This document shows, piece after piece, positions 6,885-15,714 of a DNA stretch of 64,000 nt. This DNA is from Natrinema amylolyticus_A (lineage in GTDB: Archaea; Halobacteriota; Halobacteria; Halobacteriales; Natrialbaceae): contig NZ_JBHUDI010000008.1 of NCBI RefSeq assembly GCF_042678045.1, forward strand, positions 1 to 64,000, given 5' to 3'. Under the pieces are notes generated by a model that was not told the origin of the DNA, did not search any database, and was given only the letters and a program-made list of their open reading frames with translations. The position numbers were made by a program, and so were the translations under genes. The stretch's first letter is position 1, and each line of letters starts with the position of its first letter.

Positions 6885-8291
6885 TTATCGGTTGCCCTCG
6901 AGTACCTTCGCTGCGGTCAACACGGGATCCCAGGTCGTGTTGAACGGCGGCGCGTACGCGAGGTCGTAGTTGGAGAGTTCGCCGACGGTGATTCCTTCGG
7001 TAACCGGCCCGACGAGCGCGTGGCTTCGGTGGACAGCACCTTCGCCGTACTCGGAAACGAGACTGCCTCCCAGCACGCGTCCGGATGGACGGTCGGCAGT
7101 GAGCGTCACTCGCACTGTTCCACCCTCGGGGTAGTAGCCAGCGCGAGATTTCGCGTCGATCGTCTCCGTAATCGGGTCGAAGCCAGCCTCGCGGGCCTCG
7201 TGATCGAGTAGTCCGGTTCGAGCTGCCTCAACGTCGAAGGCTTTGACCGCAGCCGTCCCCGCGATACGGCCTCCCTCGGTCGGATCGCCAGCGACCGTCT
7301 GGCCGATCGCTCGGCCGTGTCGGTTGGCAGTCAACGCAAGGGGAACGTACACCGGCTCACCTGTAACGACATGCTCGGCCTCCGCGCAGTCGCCCGCTGC
7401 GTAGACGTCCGGCAGGTTCGTCTCCCGATATCGGTCGGTCGCGATCGCGCCCGTCTTGCCGAGTTCAATTCCAGCAGCTTCGGCTAGCGTCGTCCGTGGA
7501 CGAACACCGGTTCCAACGAGCACCATCTCGACGGGGACTCGCTCGTCGGTCGTCACGACCGCCTCGACCGCCTCGTTGCCGTCGAGTGCTTGGACTTCCG
7601 TGTCGAGGTAGACCGCGACGTCTTGCTCCTCGAGATGTGCAAGCACGGTCTCGCTCGTGGCTTCGCTAAACTGTTTCAGAACGCGATCGCCACGCTGGAA
7701 GAGGTGGACCTCGAAATCGTTCGCAGCTAACGCTTCGGCCATCTCGACGCCGATGTATCCTCCGCCGACGATTCCGACGGGGCCAGTGCACGTTTCGAGG
7801 AACTGGCAGGCGGGCCCGCTGTCGGGCTGTTGGAGGTCCTCCTCGCGACGCGCCCGAGCGACGTATTCACGGATTTCCGTCCCGTCAGACATCGATCCGA
7901 GCGTGTAGACGCCCGGACGATCGACCCCATCGATCAGCGGCGTGACTGCGGTCGCGCCGGTCGCCACGAGCAAGTGGTCGTACTCCTGGACGATCTCGTC
8001 GCCGTCGGCGCGGGCCGTCACGGTTCGAGTCGTCGGATCGATATTGATGACATCGTGGCCGGTTCTGAGGTCGATATCACGCTGCTCGCGGAACTGCTCG
8101 GGCGTGACCGAGACGAGGTCGTCGAGCGACTGTATCTCGCCTTTGATGTAGTACGGGAGGCCACACGCCCCGTACGAGACCCATTGCCCTCGTTCGAACA
8201 CGACGACGTCGAGGTCCGGGTCGTCGCGCTTTGCTTTGCTTGCTGCCGACATCCCTGCGGCGTCACCGCCAACGACAACGAACGTGCTCAC
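6885..8291 (-). CDS. CoA-disulfide reductase-like FAD/NAD(P) oxidoreductase
   Basis: A 468-residue class III flavoprotein disulfide reductase. The GTG at 8291 (STFVVVGGDAAGMSAASKAK) places the FAD-binding GxGxxG-like region at the N terminus and the single redox cysteine at residue 43 (SYGACGLPYYIKGE), exactly as in CoA-disulfide reductases and NADH oxidases of this class. The second dinucleotide motif is GIVGGGYIGVEMAE, and the FAD motif DVYAAGDCAE is also present. It would reduce CoA disulfide or CoA-/polysulfides, keeping the CoA pool reduced in an organism lacking glutathione. A longer frame to 8405 is rejected. Confidence 0.85.
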   Translation of the reverse strand: MSTFVVVGGDAAGMSAASKAKRDDPDLDVVVFERGQWVSYGACGLPYYIKGEIQSLDDLVSVTPEQFREQRDIDLRTGHDVINIDPTTRTVTARADGDEIVQEYDHLLVATGATAVTPLIDGVDRPGVYTLGSMSDGTEIREYVARARREEDLQQPDSGPACQFLETCTGPVGIVGGGYIGVEMAEALAANDFEVHLFQRGDRVLKQFSEATSETVLAHLEEQDVAVYLDTEVQALDGNEAVEAVVTTDERVPVEMVLVGTGVRPRTTLAEAAGIELGKTGAIATDRYRETNLPDVYAAGDCAEAEHVVTGEPVYVPLALTANRHGRAIGQTVAGDPTEGGRIAGTAAVKAFDVEAARTGLLDHEAREAGFDPITETIDAKSRAGYYPEGGTVRVTLTADRPSGRVLGGSLVSEYGEGAVHRSHALVGPVTEGITVGELSNYDLAYAPPFNTTWDPVLTAAKVLEGNR

Positions 8292-8428
8292 GGATCGAAC
8301 TTTGCGGGAAAGCGTATAAACTCGGCTCGAGTGTGCGCTTTGGTTCCCAACCCACCTCCATGGTCGTGCAACCGAACTGAACCGGCGCACGGGGTTCTTT
8401 ACCACAGCTACTGTTCAGTACTGTACCT

Positions 8429-9793
8429 ATGGCTGATTTCGACGTCATCGTCGTCGGCGGAGGAACCGGGAATAACGTCGCTGCGGCCGCCGCCGACGCT
8501 GGGCTCGACACCGCACTGGTCGAACCGGGACCGTTGGGCGGAACGTGTTTGAATCGGGGCTGTAACCCCTCGAAGATGCTGATTCAGGCGGCAAACGCTG
8601 TAAATAGCGTCCGGGACGCCGAACGGTTCCACGTCGATGCCACCCTCAATGGAATCGATCACGCCGCTGTCGTCGACGAGATGGACGACCTGCTCGGCGG
8701 GATTGCCGAGGACATGAAAGATCGGTACCACGAAAAGAACCACCTCACGCTGTTTACGGAGTACACCGAGTTCGTCGATGAGCGAACGCTCGAGCTGGAG
8801 GGCGAGACCGTCACCGCCGAGAAGGTCGTCGTGGCTACGGGAAGCCGACCGATCGTCCCACCGATCGACGGCCTCGACGAGATCGACTACCTCACCAGTC
8901 AGGAGGCACTCTATCTCCACAAGCCGCCCGAGAGCCTCGTTATACTCGGTGGCGGGTACATCGCAGTGGAACTGGGATACGTGTTCCAGTCGCTGGGTAC
9001 CGAAGTCACGATCGTGGAGATGATGGACTCGCTCGTGCCGCGGGAAGACGCCGATGTCGCCACAGCGTTCACCGAGCTCGCCGCCGAGCGCCACAACGTC
9101 CACACCGGCCACCGCGTGACCGCCGTCGAAGAGCACGGTGATGGCCACGCTGTCCACGCAGAGACGGAGGACGGTGGAAAACTGACGGTCGAGGGCAGCG
9201 AGGTGCTCGTTGCACTCGGCCGACAGCCGAACAGCGACGAGCTGGGGCTCGAGGCGGTGGGCATCGAGATCGACGACCGCGGATTTATCGAGACGAACGA
9301 GTATCTCGAGACGACCGCCGAGAACGTGTGGGCACAGGGCGATGTCGCCGGGAACGCATTGTTCAAACACTCCGGCGACTACGAGACCCGCTACACAGTC
9401 GCGAACGTCGTCCACGAAGAGCGAACGGCAATCGACCTCTCGGCGATGCCCCATACAATCTTCACCAACCCCCAGATCGCCGGCGTCGGGGCGACCGAGG
9501 CGGACCTTCAGGACGACGATACGGAGTACGTCGTGGGCCGGGCCGACTACAGCGACTCGGCGATGGGACGGGCGAAGAAACTCGAGCACGGATTCGTGAA
9601 GGTGCTTGCCGCCCCGGACGGCGAGATTCTGGGCGCCCATGCCATCGGCTACGAGGCATCGACGCTGCTCCACGAGGCAGTTCTCGCGATGCGACACGAT
9701 CTGTCGGTCGACGACGTGGCCGGGACGATCCACGCACATCCGACGCTGAGCAAGATCCTCGAGGCCGCATTTCGAGAGGTGACACGGCAATGA
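8429..9793 (+). CDS. dihydrolipoamide dehydrogenase-like flavoprotein (first copy)
   Basis: A 454-residue class I pyridine nucleotide-disulfide oxidoreductase. FAD motif VIVVGGGTGNNVA at the N terminus, redox pair Cys40/Cys45 (GGTCLNRGCNPSKM), NAD motif LGGGYIAVELGYVFQSLG, second FAD motif (VWAQGDVAGN) and the C-terminal active-site His region HAHPTLSKILEAAF. The usual Glu after HPTLS is Lys. No 2-oxoacid dehydrogenase E1/E2 genes or lipoyl proteins lie nearby, so a role outside the classical complexes (mycothiol-, mercury- or persulfide-type substrates) is possible. It overlaps the next gene by 4 bases (ATGA). Confidence 0.85.
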   Translation: MADFDVIVVGGGTGNNVAAAAADAGLDTALVEPGPLGGTCLNRGCNPSKMLIQAANAVNSVRDAERFHVDATLNGIDHAAVVDEMDDLLGGIAEDMKDRYHEKNHLTLFTEYTEFVDERTLELEGETVTAEKVVVATGSRPIVPPIDGLDEIDYLTSQEALYLHKPPESLVILGGGYIAVELGYVFQSLGTEVTIVEMMDSLVPREDADVATAFTELAAERHNVHTGHRVTAVEEHGDGHAVHAETEDGGKLTVEGSEVLVALGRQPNSDELGLEAVGIEIDDRGFIETNEYLETTAENVWAQGDVAGNALFKHSGDYETRYTVANVVHEERTAIDLSAMPHTIFTNPQIAGVGATEADLQDDDTEYVVGRADYSDSAMGRAKKLEHGFVKVLAAPDGEILGAHAIGYEASTLLHEAVLAMRHDLSVDDVAGTIHAHPTLSKILEAAFREVTRQ

Positions 9794-10827
9794 GCGAGGA
9801 ATCGCCGTCTACGGAATACGAGGTGATCGTCGTTGGTGGTGGTCCTGCAGGGATGACGGCGGCGCTGTACAGCACGCGACTGGGTCATCGGACGGCGGTC
9901 GTCAGTCGTGGCGGCGGTCGGGCGGCGATGATGCAGGAAGTCCATAACCTGCTGGGCGTTCGTGAGGAAACCAGCGGCACCGAATTCCTCGGTATCGGGC
10001 GGGAACAACTCGAAGCGTACGGCTGTGACTTCTACCAGGATATGGTCACCTCGTGTTCCCGCGAGGAGAGGGAGGGGGAGGGTGAGGGGAGACTGATCCG
10101 ACTATCGGGAAACAATGACGACTACGAAGCAGAGGTCGTGATCCTCGCGACGGGATTCAACGACGTCCGCCCGGAACCGCCGCTGCCGCGAACCGGTCGC
10201 GGCCTCCACTACTGTCTACACTGTGATGCACACATGTTCGTCGACAAGCCGGTCTACGTGATGGGCCACTCGGAGAGTGCGGCCCACGTCGCAGGAATTA
10301 TGCTGAATTTCACCGACGAGGTCGACTTGCTCACCCGCGGCGACGATCCCGAGTGGAGCGACGAGACGACCGCCATGCTCGAGCGCCACCCCATCGACAT
10401 CGTCCACGAAGATATCACAGGCGTTCAGAACGGGAACGATGGCTGGTTGAAAGCGCTCGAATTCGAGGATGGGGTCGTCCGGGAGTACAAGGGCGGGTTC
10501 GCCATGTACGGCGCCGAGTACAACAACGGACTGGCCCGGGAACTCGGCTGTGAGATCAACGACGACGGGACCATCGAGGTCGGCGATCACGGCCAGACCT
10601 CCGTCGAGGGCATCTACGCCGTTGGCGACTGCACGCCGGGCCACAACCAGCTTCCAATCGGAATGGGCCAAGGCGCGAAAGCGGGGGTCGACGTGCACTT
10701 CCAGTTGCGGGACTTCCCGCGTGACTCTGACATCCTCGACGAACAGGGCCCGGTCCGCTCGGAAGAAGTCCCGGGGATACCGGACGAACTGCTCGAGCAG
10801 GCGGTCGACTTCCACACCTACGAGTGA
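9790..10827 (+). CDS. thioredoxin reductase-like FAD/NAD(P)-disulfide oxidoreductase
   Basis: A 345-residue protein beginning at an ATGA overlap with the preceding gene, so the two are translationally coupled. FAD motif VIVVGGGPAGMTAALYS, CxxC redox pair at 142/145 (YCLHCDAH), NAD(P)-binding motif YVMGHSESAAHVAG and C-terminal FAD motif IYAVGDCTPGHNQLPIGMGQGAKAG. Sequence around CxxC (HYCLHCDAHMF) differs from the canonical thioredoxin-reductase CATC, so the electron acceptor may not be thioredoxin. A glutamate/glycine-rich insertion (REEREGEGEG, residues 91-100) looks like a local expansion. Confidence 0.8.
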   Translation: MSEESPSTEYEVIVVGGGPAGMTAALYSTRLGHRTAVVSRGGGRAAMMQEVHNLLGVREETSGTEFLGIGREQLEAYGCDFYQDMVTSCSREEREGEGEGRLIRLSGNNDDYEAEVVILATGFNDVRPEPPLPRTGRGLHYCLHCDAHMFVDKPVYVMGHSESAAHVAGIMLNFTDEVDLLTRGDDPEWSDETTAMLERHPIDIVHEDITGVQNGNDGWLKALEFEDGVVREYKGGFAMYGAEYNNGLARELGCEINDDGTIEVGDHGQTSVEGIYAVGDCTPGHNQLPIGMGQGAKAGVDVHFQLRDFPRDSDILDEQGPVRSEEVPGIPDELLEQAVDFHTYE

Positions 10828-10963
10828 TATGGTCCCCCTTACTGGTTTCCGGCACACCCGCATGGAGGGGTGCGAGCCCTCCGGTGCTGACTTGCAGGAG
10901 TCCGTATGAGGGGGAGACGAGTCGGCTCCGCGGCTCGAGCACCGCTATGATCCGTCTTCTTTC

Positions 10964-11566
10964 TCAGCTCGACGCGTTCGCGACGTCAACCTTCCCGGCG
11001 ACGTACACCAGACTGGCAAGCATCAGCACCACTCCGAGCGGCAACAGCCAGGCGAACATCGTCAACAGGAGGCCGCTCGCCTGTATCCCGAGTGCGATCA
11101 GGACGACGGGTCCACAGCAGACCGTTCCGGACAGCAGGGCCGGCACCGACGCAAGCAACCCCGAGCCAGCTCCGATCCCGCAGGCCGCCGGTTGTACGAC
11201 CGCGAGGTAGGTCAGTCCGAGGTTGAGGCCGACGAGGCCAGCTATCGCGAGCCCGATCGCGATGTCGATCGGCGACACCAGAAATCTGATGACACCAGTG
11301 TCGAGCAGCGCAACGGCCTCGAACGACGCGGGGCCGATCCGTTGGAACATCCGGACCAGCGGGTCGTCGACGACGATCAGGTTCGGGGCCGCGCCGGGTC
11401 GCATCGCGAGGTCGCCGATAGCCCAGAGGAAGGCCGCGAGGTAGCCGATCCCGACGAGGATGGCGACCGCCAGTGAATCGCGGCGTCTGACGACGAGTGT
11501 CGTTGCGGCGATCGTCTCGGCGATCCGCCGCCTCGGCGCCGGGTCGAACTGAGTCCAGGTGCTCAT
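10964..11566 (-). CDS. polytopic membrane protein with Cys-Cys motif
   Basis: A 200-residue protein with about five predicted membrane segments (AVAILVGIGYLAAFLWAI; IGLAIAGLVGLNLGLTYLAV; and the last three near residues 132-195). Cys129 (QPAACGIG) and Cys150-Cys151 (SGTVCCGPVV) sit at the ends of helices, recalling redox or metal-handling membrane proteins. I cannot name the family. The start at 11566 overlaps the stop of the DUF3179 gene by 4 bases (ATGA), so they are coupled. Confidence 0.7.
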   Translation of the reverse strand: MSTWTQFDPAPRRRIAETIAATTLVVRRRDSLAVAILVGIGYLAAFLWAIGDLAMRPGAAPNLIVVDDPLVRMFQRIGPASFEAVALLDTGVIRFLVSPIDIAIGLAIAGLVGLNLGLTYLAVVQPAACGIGAGSGLLASVPALLSGTVCCGPVVLIALGIQASGLLLTMFAWLLPLGVVLMLASLVYVAGKVDVANASS

Positions 11567-12660
11567 CCATGAACCTCCGTCGAGGGGTAGAAGCCGTACC
11601 AGGCGAACCACATCGCGTCGAATCCGATCACGCGTTCGAGGGGGAGCGCATCCGGTTCGTACTCGTCGTCGTCGACGGTGAGTGCACTGCTCTCGAACTC
11701 GACCGACCGGTCGTCGGGGTTGCGGTAGACGTAGCCCGTATCGAGTTCCTCGTCGTAGGCGGTCGCATAGGGAACGTCGCCCACTGAGCCGACGACGGCC
11801 CCACGCTCCCGGAGCGTCGACTTGGGGACGGCCAGCGCTCCGTCACCGGTCCGGGCCCCGACGACGGTTTTCTTCGGGGGGAATCGCTCATCGCTCGCCA
11901 GCGGGTCGAACAGCAAGCTCTCGTCGTCGTAGTAGCCGGTCCGAGGATTGTACTGCCCGTAGGGATCGCCACCGTAATCCCGGACGTGGCCGGTATTCTC
12001 GGTCAACACGGCCGTCTCCGGATGTCGCTCGCGCCACCGTCCCCACGTCGTCCACGTCACCTGAAACTCCGACAGGTACGCCCCTTCGTGTGGGCCGCGG
12101 ATCCCCCGTGCGAGCACCTGCGACCACCACGTATCGCTCCCGCGGTCGTACATGATGAGATTACTGTTGACGAGGCGCCCGGAGACGCCGAGCTCGCTTG
12201 CTCCGCGGTAGAACCCCTGTGCCGTTCCGGTCAGCGGACAGTACGTTACCGCGACAGACTCCTCACCCACGACATCGTTGACGATTTCGTGCCACACGAG
12301 AACGTACCGGGGGTACGCCTTCGCGTCGCCGTTCAGTTCGACGCCGAAAACTAGATCGTTGGCCGACAGTCTCGAGGGCGGATCGTCGGCTGCGGCGAAC
12401 TCTGGCTCGTCGATCGAGGGGATGCCGTCCTTGCCCGGGCCGCCGGAGAGACTCGCCTCGTCGAGTTCGTCGGTCGCGTACTCCTCGGGGAGCGACCGGT
12501 CGACCGTGGGCGGAGCGCTTGTGATCGCTCCCCCATCATCGCCCGCGATGGGCACGAAGGAGCCGTCCAGACAGCCAGCGAGCGCAGCGAGGCCGACACC
12601 GCTGGCCGCGCCGAGGAAACGCCGCCGGGAGACGCCCGCATTCTCGTGTCCATCAGGCAT
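11563..12660 (-). CDS. DUF3179-family Tat lipoprotein
   Basis: A 365-residue protein (start at 12660; 12687 also possible) with twin-arginine leader SRRRFLGAASGVGLAALAGC, so it is exported folded and lipid-anchored. DUF3179 hallmarks are LVFGVELNGDAKAYP, the WHEIVNDVVGEESVAVTYC block with PLTGTAQGF, and the C-terminal GFDAMWFAWYGFYP. The conserved His and Cys (WHE, TYCPLTGT) look like metal or redox ligands, but no reaction is established for the family. It is coupled to the Cys-Cys membrane protein downstream, suggesting a joint envelope function. Confidence 0.88.
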   Translation of the reverse strand: MPDGHENAGVSRRRFLGAASGVGLAALAGCLDGSFVPIAGDDGGAITSAPPTVDRSLPEEYATDELDEASLSGGPGKDGIPSIDEPEFAAADDPPSRLSANDLVFGVELNGDAKAYPRYVLVWHEIVNDVVGEESVAVTYCPLTGTAQGFYRGASELGVSGRLVNSNLIMYDRGSDTWWSQVLARGIRGPHEGAYLSEFQVTWTTWGRWRERHPETAVLTENTGHVRDYGGDPYGQYNPRTGYYDDESLLFDPLASDERFPPKKTVVGARTGDGALAVPKSTLRERGAVVGSVGDVPYATAYDEELDTGYVYRNPDDRSVEFESSALTVDDDEYEPDALPLERVIGFDAMWFAWYGFYPSTEVHG

Positions 12661-12711
12661 ATCCGTCGGTTGGTTCGCGACACGCATAACCGAGCGTCAG
12701 TCGTGTGTGAC

Positions 12712-12866
12712 TGACACACAGCAGCGTTCTCGCCGAACGGGACGTTCCGGGCGACCGCCTCGGCGGTGAAGGACGATTTCGAGTGGCCACCGACGAACCA
12801 GGACCGCGCCACTACTACTGCGAACCGCACGCCGGCGTCACGTTCGGAACGCTCGAGGTGAAGTGA
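12712..12866 (+). pseudogene. frameshifted remnant of a halocyanin/blue-copper protein gene
   Basis: In one frame (about 12713-12790) the sequence reads HTAAFSPNGTFRATASAV, continuing KDDFEWPPT; in the next frame (about 12783-12866) it reads PGPRHYYCEPHAGVTFGTLEVK and a stop. Joined, these are the C-terminal half of a plastocyanin-like domain with the copper ligands Cys and His (YYCEPHAG) and the first His region (HTAAF). The frames are offset, stops lie upstream and there is no N-terminal half, so it is a dead fragment. Compare the intact protein at 34484-35062 (HSATAYHPDN ... YYCIPHKMVG). Confidence 0.65.
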
Positions 12867-12881
12867 TCGAGACCGGCCTCG

Positions 12882-13856
12882 TCACGAGCCCGGTCGCGAG
12901 TCGAGAAACTCGCGGGCTCGCTGGGTGCCCAGGGCCCGGAGTTCGTCGAGGAACGCGGGGTCGCGGTCGACCTTCGTCGCGCAGGGAAACCGCTTGCCCA
13001 TCTGAATGCGGTGGATGTCCGTCTGCTGAAACTCGTCGGCGGGGAGTTTCCCGTCTGCAACCCACTCGTTGACGCGCTCGATGAATCCGAGCTCCTGATT
13101 GAGGGAGATGTTTCCCGACAGTTCGTTGCGCCGGTCGGCAATGACGTCCAGCGTGTCGGGTTCGCCCTCGAACTCTTGGGAGTTGATCTGTACGATCCAC
13201 AACTCCTCTGGTTTACGTGCCGGTGGAAGCCGCATCAAGTCATTAACTGGTGGGTTCTGCGAGAACAGCCCGTCCCAGTGGAGGTGCCCGTGGATTTCGA
13301 CGGCCTCGAACAGGTTCGGAACCGCTGCCGAGGCGAGCACGGCGTCGACGGTGACGTCCTCGTTGACGAACGTCTCGAAGACACCGGCATTGATGTCGAC
13401 CGTTCCAATCACGAGCTCCGGTGCTTGCTTCTGACAGAGGTCCGGGATCGCGTCGAAGTCGATGTGTCGTTCGAGCACCTCTCTGATACGCTGTTTCCCG
13501 ACTTCCGGTCCGAGTACCTGATACGGACTGATAGAGGGGAGGGGAAAACCGGCACTCTCCATGCGCGAGAGCGTGGTCACCAGGGAATTCGTCCAGCGGT
13601 CCTGTACCCCGTCAGCCGCCAGATCCGTCCACAGCCCGTCGAGGATCGCACGCGCCCGGTCGGCATCGCCAGTGACGAGCCCGTACCACGTCCCAAGGGC
13701 GTTGAACGCGCCACCGGACGTGCCGCTGATGCCGACGAGTTCGTACTCGTCGTCCCACTCCTCGAGCAGCGTCCGAAGGACACCCGCAGTGAACGCGGTG
13801 TGGCTGCCACCGCCCTGACAGGCGATGGCGACGCGCGTCGGGTCGCCCTCACTCAT
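12882..13856 (-). CDS. patatin-like hydrolase, probable PHA granule depolymerase
   Basis: A 324-residue patatin-domain protein: oxyanion glycines CQGGGSHTAF (residues 13-22), nucleophile GTSGG with Ser47, and the dyad Asp in HWDGLFSQNPPV. The start at 13856 overlaps the stop of the upstream dehydrogenase gene by 8 bases. A patatin protein encoded with 3-hydroxybutyrate dehydrogenase (PhaZh1-BdhA) is established in Haloferax mediterranei as the system mobilising polyhydroxyalkanoate granules. The same gene pair here strongly suggests the same job, although a phospholipase role cannot be excluded from sequence. Confidence 0.82.
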   Translation of the reverse strand: MSEGDPTRVAIACQGGGSHTAFTAGVLRTLLEEWDDEYELVGISGTSGGAFNALGTWYGLVTGDADRARAILDGLWTDLAADGVQDRWTNSLVTTLSRMESAGFPLPSISPYQVLGPEVGKQRIREVLERHIDFDAIPDLCQKQAPELVIGTVDINAGVFETFVNEDVTVDAVLASAAVPNLFEAVEIHGHLHWDGLFSQNPPVNDLMRLPPARKPEELWIVQINSQEFEGEPDTLDVIADRRNELSGNISLNQELGFIERVNEWVADGKLPADEFQQTDIHRIQMGKRFPCATKVDRDPAFLDELRALGTQRAREFLDSRPGS

Positions 13857-14712
13857 ACGTCGTCGTGTAGCCGCCGTCCCAGAGCAGGTCGCCACCGTTG
13901 AGATGTTTGCTGTGCCGGGAGAACCCGAACACGAAGAGGTTCGCCACCTCGGCCGGCGTCATCAGCTCCTTCGTGCGGGCCTGTCCGAGCATCACGTCCT
14001 CGACGACTTCCCGCTCGGAGATGCCACGTTCCGTGGCCGTGTCCTCGATCTGGTTTACCATGAGCGGCGTGAGGACGTACCCGACGCTGACCGAGAATCC
14101 CCGAAGCGTTCCCTCACCCTCGGCGGCGATTGCTCGAGTAAGTCCCTTCAGCCCGTGTTTCGCAGTAATATAGGCGGGCTTGTCCTGGGTCGCGTAGTGC
14201 CCGTGGACTGAGGACATGTTGCCGATGGCACCGACGCCGTCGTCGGTGTCACGAACGTGAGCCATGGCGTGCTTTGCCGTCAAGAACGGCGCCCGCAACA
14301 TGATGTCCAGCAGCAGGTCGTACTTTTCTATCGGAAACTTCGGGAGCGACGCGATGTGTTGCATCCCCGCAATGTTCGCGACGTATCGGAGCTCGCCTTC
14401 CTCGGCTGCGATGTCGATCATCGTTTCGACGTCGGCGTCGTCTGTGAGATCGGTCGGGACCGAATAGACCTCGCCCGATGCGTCGACATCGTCAGCGATG
14501 TCGATCGTCTCCTGGAGCCCTGCGTCGTCGATGTCGGCACCGATGACCGAGAGCCCGTTCGCTGCGAGGGCGACTGCAGTCGCCTGTCCGATGCCCGATG
14601 CGGCCCCCGTCACGACGGCCGTGGTTTCGGGACCGAAGTGTGGATCCTCGAGAACGAGCAGGTCGTCGGATGTAAGCGTCGGTTCGGCGAGATCGAACTC
14701 GTCGGGTGACAT
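13849..14712 (-). CDS. bdhA: SDR oxidoreductase, probable (R)-3-hydroxybutyrate dehydrogenase
   Basis: A 287-residue short-chain dehydrogenase: cofactor motif VVTGAASGIGQATAVALA, Asp of GADID consistent with NAD preference, MSSVHGHYAT serine, and the YxxxK pair in AYITAKHGLKG. The SSVHG and C-terminal architecture (LVNQIEDTATERG) are those of 3-hydroxybutyrate dehydrogenases. An N-terminal extension of about 35 residues precedes the Rossmann fold. It oxidises 3-hydroxybutyrate to acetoacetate. It is coupled to the patatin gene, so polymer hydrolysis and monomer oxidation are co-expressed. Confidence 0.82.
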   Translation of the reverse strand: MSPDEFDLAEPTLTSDDLLVLEDPHFGPETTAVVTGAASGIGQATAVALAANGLSVIGADIDDAGLQETIDIADDVDASGEVYSVPTDLTDDADVETMIDIAAEEGELRYVANIAGMQHIASLPKFPIEKYDLLLDIMLRAPFLTAKHAMAHVRDTDDGVGAIGNMSSVHGHYATQDKPAYITAKHGLKGLTRAIAAEGEGTLRGFSVSVGYVLTPLMVNQIEDTATERGISEREVVEDVMLGQARTKELMTPAEVANLFVFGFSRHSKHLNGGDLLWDGGYTTTYE

Positions 14713-14808
14713 ACGCGCTGGGCTACGTGGACAGGACGTATAGTGTTATAACGGGTATGCACCGAAGACACACGGTGATGGTCTGCAGCTCGCTCGAGCT
14801 GACACGGC

Positions 14809-15714
14809 TCAGGCGAGTAGCTCGCTCCCGAGCACGATCACGCCCACGATCGCAAACACAACCCCGAGTGCCGGTTCCATGATCTCGCTCGGGACGTACT
14901 TGCCGACGCGCGTCCCGACGGTGCCGCCGATCAGGACGCCAAGTATCGACCAGGCCACGACGTACCACACCGGCGTAGCAGCGAGCGCGTGGACGGCCGC
15001 CCCGGCGATCGCGGCGAGCGCAAGCACGAACACGCTCGTCGCGATCGCCACCCTGGGCGGGAGTCGACACCGCATGATCAACTGTGTGGTCGTGATCTCG
15101 GGAAGCCCGGCACTAATCAGGCCGGTGATGAGCCCACCGACGGTCGCAAGACCGAGGCCGGGCGGTCGCCAGCAGGTATCGTACCTGAACGTCTCGCCGT
15201 CAGTCGTCTCGATGACGGTTTCGCCACGAGCCGTATTCTTCCGTTTCAGGAATGCTCCTTCTCCCTCACCTGGGACACACTTCTCGGGCGGATCGTAGTA
15301 GACGAGAAAAACTCCCAGAATGAGCAACCCGACACCGAAGGCGATCGTGAGCAACGCTGTCGGCACCGAGTGGGCCACGAGCGCTCCGACGACGACGGCC
15401 GGTATCGCGCCGAGCAAGAGCCACTTCGCCGTCGCGTAGTCGACGGTTCGCTGGCGAACGTAGTTCAGCAGTCCGTTCCCCATCCCGAACACTTCCGTCA
15501 AGAGTCCAGCACCGATCGCTTGCGAGGGCGAGAGACCCACGACCAGCATGAAGAATGGACTAAAGAACAGTGCTCCGGAGACACCAGCGGAGAGTGCGAC
15601 CAGCGAAAAGAGAATCGACGCCGGGAACACCCACCAATGAGCGAGGAACTGCTCGACTGGGAAATCGGCCGGGATGGGAACCGATTGCGCCAGGAGTACC
15701 GGTACGGTCGTCAT
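14809..15714 (-). CDS. TauE/SafE-family sulfite/organosulfonate exporter-like permease
   Basis: A 301-residue protein with two TauE half-repeats: TM block 1 contains SAGVSGALFFSPFFMLVVGL and SQAIGAGLLTEVFGMGNG, and block 2 contains GLITGLISAGLPEITTTQL. Between the halves is a hydrophilic loop (about residues 142-186) carrying Cys146 and Cys181. Family members move sulfite, sulfoacetate or related anions, fitting the sulfur genes elsewhere in the window. It overlaps the AhpD-like gene by 4 bases (ATGA). Confidence 0.88.
   Translation of the reverse strand: MTTVPVLLAQSVPIPADFPVEQFLAHWWVFPASILFSLVALSAGVSGALFFSPFFMLVVGLSPSQAIGAGLLTEVFGMGNGLLNYVRQRTVDYATAKWLLLGAIPAVVVGALVAHSVPTALLTIAFGVGLLILGVFLVYYDPPEKCVPGEGEGAFLKRKNTARGETVIETTDGETFRYDTCWRPPGLGLATVGGLITGLISAGLPEITTTQLIMRCRLPPRVAIATSVFVLALAAIAGAAVHALAATPVWYVVAWSILGVLIGGTVGTRVGKYVPSEIMEPALGVVFAIVGVIVLGSELLA

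Noticed and set aside
8408..9790. A 460-residue minus-strand frame over the dihydrolipoamide-dehydrogenase-like gene
   Set aside because: Shadow frame: its length comes from GC-rich codon bias; the plus frame has all flavoprotein motifs.
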